A stretch of DNA of 64,000 nt from contig JAUPFP010000049.1 in NCBI GenBank assembly GCA_036925085.1, positions 434,001-498,000 of the forward strand, read 5' to 3'. The notes under the pieces were generated by a model. That model saw nothing but the letters and a program-made list of their open reading frames with translations, had not been told where the DNA came from and did no database searches. How positions within the stretch are numbered: position 1 is the stretch's first letter; every line of letters starts with the position of its first letter. Origin of the DNA: Brachycybe producta (Eukaryota; Arthropoda; Diplopoda; Playtdesmida; Andrognathidae). Both the position numbers and the translations under genes were made by a program. Positions 46,201 through 55,200 of the stretch are shown here, piece after piece.

Positions 46201-49200
46201 AACCTTGACATCATCAACTGAGACACCATTGTCTTTTACAACTGAAACATCCTCTTTATCTTCAACAGCTGAAACCACATTGGCATCAACCCCAACATCA
46301 GCAACAGGAAAATCATCATCAACTGATACAACCTTGATGTCAACTGCCTCCCAACAATCAACAACTGAGGCTAAATCATCATCAACTGAAACATCCACTG
46401 AAACCCCAATGTCCTCAACAGAAACATTGTCAGCAATAACTGAAACAACAGTGTCAACTGAGACATCACAATCGACAACTGAGGCTTTAATGTCAACATC
46501 TGAGACCATAATGTCAACTATGACACCGTCTTCTACAACTGAAGCATCCTCTTCGTCTTCAACAGCTGAAACAACATTGGCATCAACTGATACCCCAAAA
46601 TCAACAACTGAGGCTAAATCATCATCAACTGAAACCATAACAACTGAGACACCATCATCCTCTACAACTGAAGCATCCTCATCATTTTCAACAGCTGAAA
46701 CCATGTCAGCATCAACATTAACACCAATGTCATCAACAGGAACAACATCAGGAATAACTCAAACAATGTCAATTTCAACTGAAACAGTAATGCCAACTGA
46801 GACACAAACATCTTCAACAACTGAGGAAGCTTCATCAACTGAATTCTCATTATCTTCAACAGCTGAAACCAGATCAACATACACTGAAACCCCAATGTCC
46901 TCAACAGAAACATTGTCAGCAATAACAGAAACAACAGTGTCAACTGAGACATCTCAATTGACAAATGCGTCTTTAATGTCAACAACTGAGACCATCATGT
47001 CAACTATGACACTGTCTTCTACAACTGAAGCATCCTCTTCGTCTTCAACAGCTGAAACCACATTGGCATCAACTGAGACTCCAACATCATTAACAGGAAC
47101 ATCATCAGCAATAACTGAAACAACCTTGATGTCAACTGCCTCCCCACAATCAACAACTAAGGCTAAATCAACATCAACTGAGACCATAACATCAACTGAG
47201 ACACCATCGTCTTCTACAACTGAAGCATTCTCATCATCTTCAACAGCAGAAACCATGTCAGCATCAACATTAACACCAATGTTATCCACAGGAAGATCAT
47301 CAGTAATAACTTTAACATCATTGTCAACTGAGACATCACAATCGACAACTGAGGTTTTAACGTCAGCAACTGAGACCATAATGTCAACTGACACACTAAT
47401 ATCTTCTACAACTGAAGCATCCTCTTCATCTCCAACAGCTGAAACCATGTCAGCATCAACTGAAACCCAAACGTTATCAACAAAAACATCATCAGCAATA
47501 ACTGAAATAACATCAGTGTCAACTCAAACACCACAATTGACAACTGAGGCTATCTTGTCAACAACTGAAACTGTATTGTCAACTGAGACACCATTGTTTT
47601 CTACAACTGAAGTAGATTCATCTTCAAAAACTGAAACCATGTCAGCATCAACTGAGACCCCAATGTCTTCAACAGGAACATCATCAGTAATAACTGAAAC
47701 ATCATTGTCAACTGAGACATCACAATCAACAACTGAGACTTTAATGTCAACAACTGAGACCATAATGTCAACTGAGACACCATCATCTTCTACAACTGAA
47801 GCATCCTCTTCATTTTCAACAGCTGAAACCATGCCAGCCTCAACTTCGATTGCAACGTCAACAACAGGAACATCATCAGTAATAACTGAAACATCAGTGT
47901 CAACTCAAACACCACAATTAACAACTGAGGCTTTAACATCAACAACTGAGAAGATAATGTCAACTGAGACACCATCATATTTTACAACTGAAACATCGTC
48001 TTCATCTTCAACAGCTGAAACCACATTGGCATCAACTGAGACCCAAACAGCATCAACAGGAACACCATCAGCAATAACTGAAACAACCTTGACAACTGAA
48101 TCCATGTCATCATCAACTGAGACACCATTGTCTTTTACAACTGAAACATCCTCTTTATCTTCAACAGCTGAAACCACATTGGCATCAACCCCAACATCAG
48201 CAACAGGAAAATCATCATCAACTGATACAACCTTGATGTCAACTGCCTCCCAACAATCAACAACTGAGGCTAAATCATCATCAACTGAAACATCCACTGA
48301 AACCCCAATGTCCTCAACAGAAACATTGTCAGCAATAACTGAAACAACAGTGTCAACTGAGACATCACAATCGACAACTGAGGCTTTAACGTCAACATCT
48401 GAGACCATAATTTCAACTGAGACACCGTCTTCTACAACTGAAGCATCCTCTTCGTCTTCAACAGCTGAAACCACATTGGCATCAACTGATACCCCAACAC
48501 TATTAAAAGGAACATCATCAGCAATAATTGAAACAACCTTGATGTCAACTGCCTCCCCACAATCAACAACTGAGGCTAAATCATCATCAACTGAAACATC
48601 CACTGAAACCCCAATGTCTTCAACAGAAATATTGTCAGCAATAACTGAAACAACAGTGTCAACTGAGACATCACAATCGACAACTGAGGCTTTAAAGTCA
48701 ACAACTGAGACCATAATGTCGACTGAGACACTGTCTTCCACAACTGAAGCATCCTCTTCCTCTTCAACAGCTGAAACCACATTGGCATCAACTGAGACAC
48801 CATCATCGTCTACAAGTGATGCAACCTCATCTTCTTCAACAGCTGAAACGATATCAGCATCAACTGAGACACCATCATCGTCTACAAGTGATGCAACCTC
48901 ATCTTCTTCAACAGCTGAAACGATATCAGCATCAACTTCGACTGCAATGTCATCAACAGGAACATCATCAGTAATAACTACAACATCACTGTCATCTGAG
49001 ACATCACAATCGACAACTGAGGCTTTAACATCAACAACTGAGAAAATGATATCAACTGAGACATCATCGTCTTTTAGAACTGAAACATCCTCTATATCTT
49101 CAACAGCTGAAACCACATTGGCATCAACTGAGACCCCAATATCATCAACAGGAACATCATCAGCAATATCTGTAACAACCTTGATGTCAACTGCCTCCCC

Positions 49201-52200
49201 ACAATCAACAACTGAGGCTAAATCATCATCAACTGAAACATCCAGTGAAACCCCAAAGTCCTCAACAAAAACATCATCAACAATAACTGAAACAACATCA
49301 GTGTCAACTCAAACACCACAACTGACAACTGAGGCTTTCTTGTCAACAACTAAAACCGTAATGTCAACTGAGACACCATTGTCTTCTACAACTAAAGTAA
49401 CTTCATCTTCAACAACTGAAACTATGTCAGCATCAACTGAGACCCCGATGTCTTCAACAGGAACATCATCAGTAATAACTGATACATCATTGTCAACTGA
49501 GACATCACAATCAACAACTGAGGCTTTAATGTCAACAGCTGAGAAACTGTCTTCCACAACTGAAGCATCCTCTTCATCTTCAACAACTGAAACGACATCG
49601 GCATCAACTGAGACACCATTATCTTCTACAAGTGAAGCATCCTCATCATCTTCAACAGCTGAAACGATGTCAGCATCAACTTCGACTTCTATGTCAGCAC
49701 AAACTGAGACCCCGATGATTTCAACAGGAACATCATCAGTAATAACTGAAACATCATTGTCAACTGAAACATCACAATCAACAACTGATGCTTTAATGTC
49801 AACAACTGAGAAAATAATGTCAACTGAGACACCATCATCTTTTACAACTGAAGCATCCTCTTCATCTTCAACAGCTGAAACCATGTCAGCATCAACTGAA
49901 ACCCCAATGTCATCAACAAAAACATCATCAGCAATAACTGAAACAACATCAGTGTCAACTCAAACACCACAACTGACAACTGAGGCTTTCTTGTCAACAA
50001 CTGAAACCGTAATGTCAACTGAGACACCATTGTCTTCTACAACTGAAGGAGCTTCATCTTCAAAAACTGAAACTATGTCAGCATCAACTGAGACCCCGAT
50101 GTTTTCAACAGGAACATCATCATTAATAACGGAAACATCATTGTCAACTGAGACAGCACAATCAACAACTGAGGCTTTAATGTCAACAACTGAGGCTTTA
50201 ATGTCAACAACTGAGGCTTTAATGTCAACAACTGAGACTATTATGTCAACTGAGACTATAATGTCAACTGAGACACTATCGTCCACAACTGAAGCATCCT
50301 CTTCATCTTCAACAGCTGAAACCACATTGGCATCAACTGAGACACCATCATTTTCTAGAAATGAAGCATCCTCATCATCTTCAACAGCTGAAACCATGTC
50401 AGCATCAACTTCGACTTCAATGTCATCAACAGGAACATCATCAGTAATAACTGAAACATCACTGTTCTCTGAGACATCACAATCGACAACTGAAGCTTTA
50501 ATGTCAACAACTGAGAAAACAATGTCAACTGAGACACCATCGTCTTTTACAACTGAAACATCCTCTTCATCTTCAATAGCTGAAACCACATTGGCATCAA
50601 ATGAGACCCCAACATCGTCAACAGGAACATCATCAGCAATAACTGAAACAACCTTGATGTCAACTGCCTCCCCACATTCAACAACTGAGGCTAAATCATC
50701 ATCAACTGAAACAACCTTGATGTCAATTGCCTCCCAACAATTAACAACTGAGGCTAAATCATCATCAACTGAAACATCCACTGAAACCACAATGTCCTCA
50801 ACAGAAACATTATCAGCAATAACTGAAACAACAGTGTCAACTGAGACATCACAATCAACAACTGAGACTTTATCATCAACAACTGAGACTTTATCATCAA
50901 CAACTGAGACCATAATGTCAACTGACACACTATCATCTTCTACAACTGAAGCATCCTCTTCATCTTCAACAGCTGAAACCATGTCAGCATCAACATTAAC
51001 ACCAATGTCATCAACAAAAACATCATCAGCAATAACTGAAACAACATCAGTGTCAACTCAAACACCACAATTGACAACTGAGGCTATCTTGTCAACAACT
51101 GAAACCATAATGTCAACTGAGACTCTATTGTCTTCTACAACTGAAGTAGCTTCATCTTCTACAGCTGAAACCATGTCAGCATCAACTGAGACCCCAATGC
51201 CTGCATCAGTAACATTATCAGTAATAACTGAAACATCTTTGTCAACTGAGACATCACAATCAACAACTGAGGCTTTAATGTCAACAACTAAGACCATAAT
51301 GTCAACTGAGACACCGTCTTCTACAACTGAAGCATCTTCTTCATTTTCGACAGCTGAAACCACATTGGCATCAACTGAGACCCCAACATCATTAACAGGA
51401 ACATCATCAGCAATAACTGAAACAACCTTGATGTCAACTTCCTCCCCACATTCAACAACTGAGGCTAAATCATCATCAACTGAGACCATAACATCAACTA
51501 AGACCATATCAACTGAGACACCATCATCTTTTACAACTGAAGCATTCTCAGTATCTTCAACAGCAGAAACCACGTCAGCATCAACATTAACACCAATGTC
51601 ATCAACAGGAACATTATCAGAAATAACTAAAACATCATTGTCAACTGAGACATTACCATGGACAACTGAGGCTTTAACGTCAACAACTGTGACCATAATG
51701 TCAACTGAGACACAGTCTTCTACAACTGAAGCATCCTCTTCATCTTCAACAGCTAAAACCACATTGGCATCAACTGAGACCCCAATGTCATTAACAGGAA
51801 CATCATCAGCAATTACTGAAACAACCTTGATGTCAACTGCCTCCCCACAATCAACAACTGAGGCTATATCATCATCAACTGAGACCATAACATCAACTGA
51901 GACACCATCATCTTCTACAACTGAAGCATCCTCATCACCTTCAACAGATGAAACCAACTCAGCATCAAGATTAACACTAATGTCATCAACAGGAACAACA
52001 TCAGGAATAACTGAAACAACATTAATATCAACTGCCACCCCACAATCAACCACTGAGGCTTTATCATCAACAACTGAGACCATAATGTCAACTGAGACAC
52101 TGTCATCTTCTACAACTGACGCATCCTCTTCATCATCAACAGCTGAAACCATGTCAGCATCAACTGAGACCCCGATGTCTTTAACAGTAACATCATCAGT

Positions 52201-55200
52201 AATAACTGAAACATCATTGGCAACTGAGACATCACAATCGACAACTAAGTCTTTCTTATCAACAACTGAAACCGTAATGTCAACTGAGACACTGTCTTCT
52301 ACAACTGAAGCATCCTCTTCATCTTCAACAGCTGAAACCACATTGGCATCAACTGAGACACCATCATCTTCTACAAGTGAAGCATCCTCATCATCTTCAA
52401 CAGCTGAAACCATGTCAGCCTCCACTTTGACTGCAATGTCATCAACAGGAACAGCATCAGTAATAACTGAAACATCATTGTCATCTGAGACATCACAATC
52501 GACAACTGAGGCTTTAACGTCAACAACTGAGACCATAATGTCAACTGAGACACCACTGTCTTTTACAACTGAAGCATCCTCTTCATCTTCAATAGCTGAA
52601 ACCACATTGGCATCAACTGAAACCCCAACATCATCAACAGGAACATCATCAGCAATAACTGAAACAACCTTGATATCAACTGCCTCCCCACAATCAACAA
52701 CTGAGGCTAAATCATCATCAACTGAAACATCCACTGAAACCCCAATGTCATCAACAGAAACATTGTCAGCAATAACTGAAACAACAGTGTCAACAGAGAC
52801 ATCACAATCAAAAACTGAGACCTCTTCATCTTCAACAACTGAGACCTCTTCATCTTCAACAGCTGAAACAATGTTAGCCTCAACTTTGACACCAATGTCA
52901 TCAACAGGAACAACATCAGGAATAACTCAAACAATAATAATTTCAACTGCCTCTCCACAATCAACGACTGAGATGTTATCATCAGCTTCATCAACTGAAC
53001 TCTCATCTTCAACAGCTGAAACAACATCAACAGGCACTAAAACCCCAATGTCATCAACAGAAACAGTGTCAGCAATAACTGAAACAACAATGTCAACTGA
53101 GACATCACAATTGACAACTGTGTCTTCATCATTAACAACTGAGACCATAATGTCAACCGAGACACCATCATCTTCTACACGTGAAGCATCCTCATCTTCA
53201 ACCACTGAAACCACACCAGCATCAACTGAGACCCCATTGTCATCAACAGAAACATTCTCAGTGACAACTGAAACAACATCATTGTCAAGTGAGACCCCAC
53301 AATCTACAACTGAGGCTTCATCGTCAACAACTGAAACAAAATCATTGTCAACTGAAACCCAAGAATCAACAACTGAGGCTAAATCGTCAACAACTGTGTC
53401 TAAATCGTCAACAACTGAAACAATAATGTCAACTGAGACACCAATGTCTTCTACAACTAAAGAATCCTCATCTTCAACAACTGAAACCACATCAGCATCA
53501 ACTGAGACTGCATTGCCATCAACAGGAACATCATCTGCAATAACAGACACAACATCATTATCAACTGAGAAGCCACAATCAACTACTGAGGCTTTATCAT
53601 CAACAACTGAAACTATAATGTCAACTCAGACAAGATCCACATCTACAACAGACACATCCTCTTCACTTTCAACAGCTGAAACTACATCTGCATCAACTGA
53701 GACCCCAATGTCATCAACAGGAAAATCATCAGCAATAACTGAAACAACCCTGATATCAACTGCCTCCCCACAATCAACAACTGAGGCTAAATCATCATCA
53801 ACTGAAACATCCACTGAAACCCCAATGTCATCAACAGAAACATTGTCAGCAATAACTGAAACAACAGTGTCAACTGAGACATCACAATCAAAAACTGAGA
53901 CATCTTCATCTTCAACAACTGAGACCTCTTCATCTTCAACAACTGAGACCTCTTCATCTTCAACAGCTGAAACAATGTTAGCCTCAACTTTGACACCAAT
54001 GTCATCAACAGGAACAACATCAGGAATAACTCAAACAATAATAATTTCAACTGCCTCTCCACAATCAACAACTGAGATGTTATCATCAGCTTCATCAACT
54101 GAACTCTCATCTTCAACAGCTGAAACAACATCAACAGGCACTAAAACCCCAATGTCATCAACAGAAACAGTGTCAGCAATAACTGAAACAACAGTGTCAA
54201 CTGAGACATCACAATTGACAACTGTGTCTTCATCATTAACAACTGAGACCATAATGTCAACCGAGACACCATCATCTTCTACACGTGAAGCATCCTCATC
54301 TTCAACCACTGAAACCACACCAGCATCAACTGAGACCGCATTGTCATCAACAGAAACATTCTCAGTGACAACTGAAACAACATCATTGTCAAGTGAGACC
54401 CCACAATCTACAACTGAGGCTTCATCGTCAACAACTGAAACAAAATCATTGTCAACTGAAACCCAAGAATCAACAACTGAGGCTAAATCGTCAACAACTG
54501 TGTCTAAATCGTCAACAACTGAAACAATAATGTCAACTGAGACACCAATGTCTTCTACAACTAAAGAATCCTCATCTTCAACAACTGAAACCACATCAGC
54601 ATCAACTGAGACTGCATTGCCATCAACAGGAACATCATCTGCAATAACAGACACAACATCATTATCAACTGAGAAGCCACAATCAACTACTGAGGCTTTA
54701 TCATCAGCAACTGAAACTATAATGTCAACTCAGAGAAGATCCACATCTACAACAGACACATCCTCTTCACTTTCAACAGCTGAAACTACATCTGCATTAA
54801 CTGAGACCCCAATGTCATCAACAGGAACATCATCAGCAATAACTGAAACAACCTTGATATCAACTGCCTCCCCACAATCAACAACTGAGGCTAAATCATC
54901 ATCAACTGAAACATCCACTGAAACCCCAATGTCATCAACAGAAACATTGTCAGCAATAACTGAAACAACAGTGTCAACAGAGACATCACAATCAAAAACT
55001 GAGACCTCTTCATCTTCAACAACTGAGACCTCTTCATCTTCAACAGCTGAAACAATGTTAGCCTCAACTTTGACACCAATGTCATCAACAGGAACAACAT
55101 CAGGAATAACTCAAACAATAATAATTTCAACTGCCTCTCCACAATCAACAACTGAGATGTTATCATCAGCTTCATCAACTGAACTCTCATCTTCAACAGC

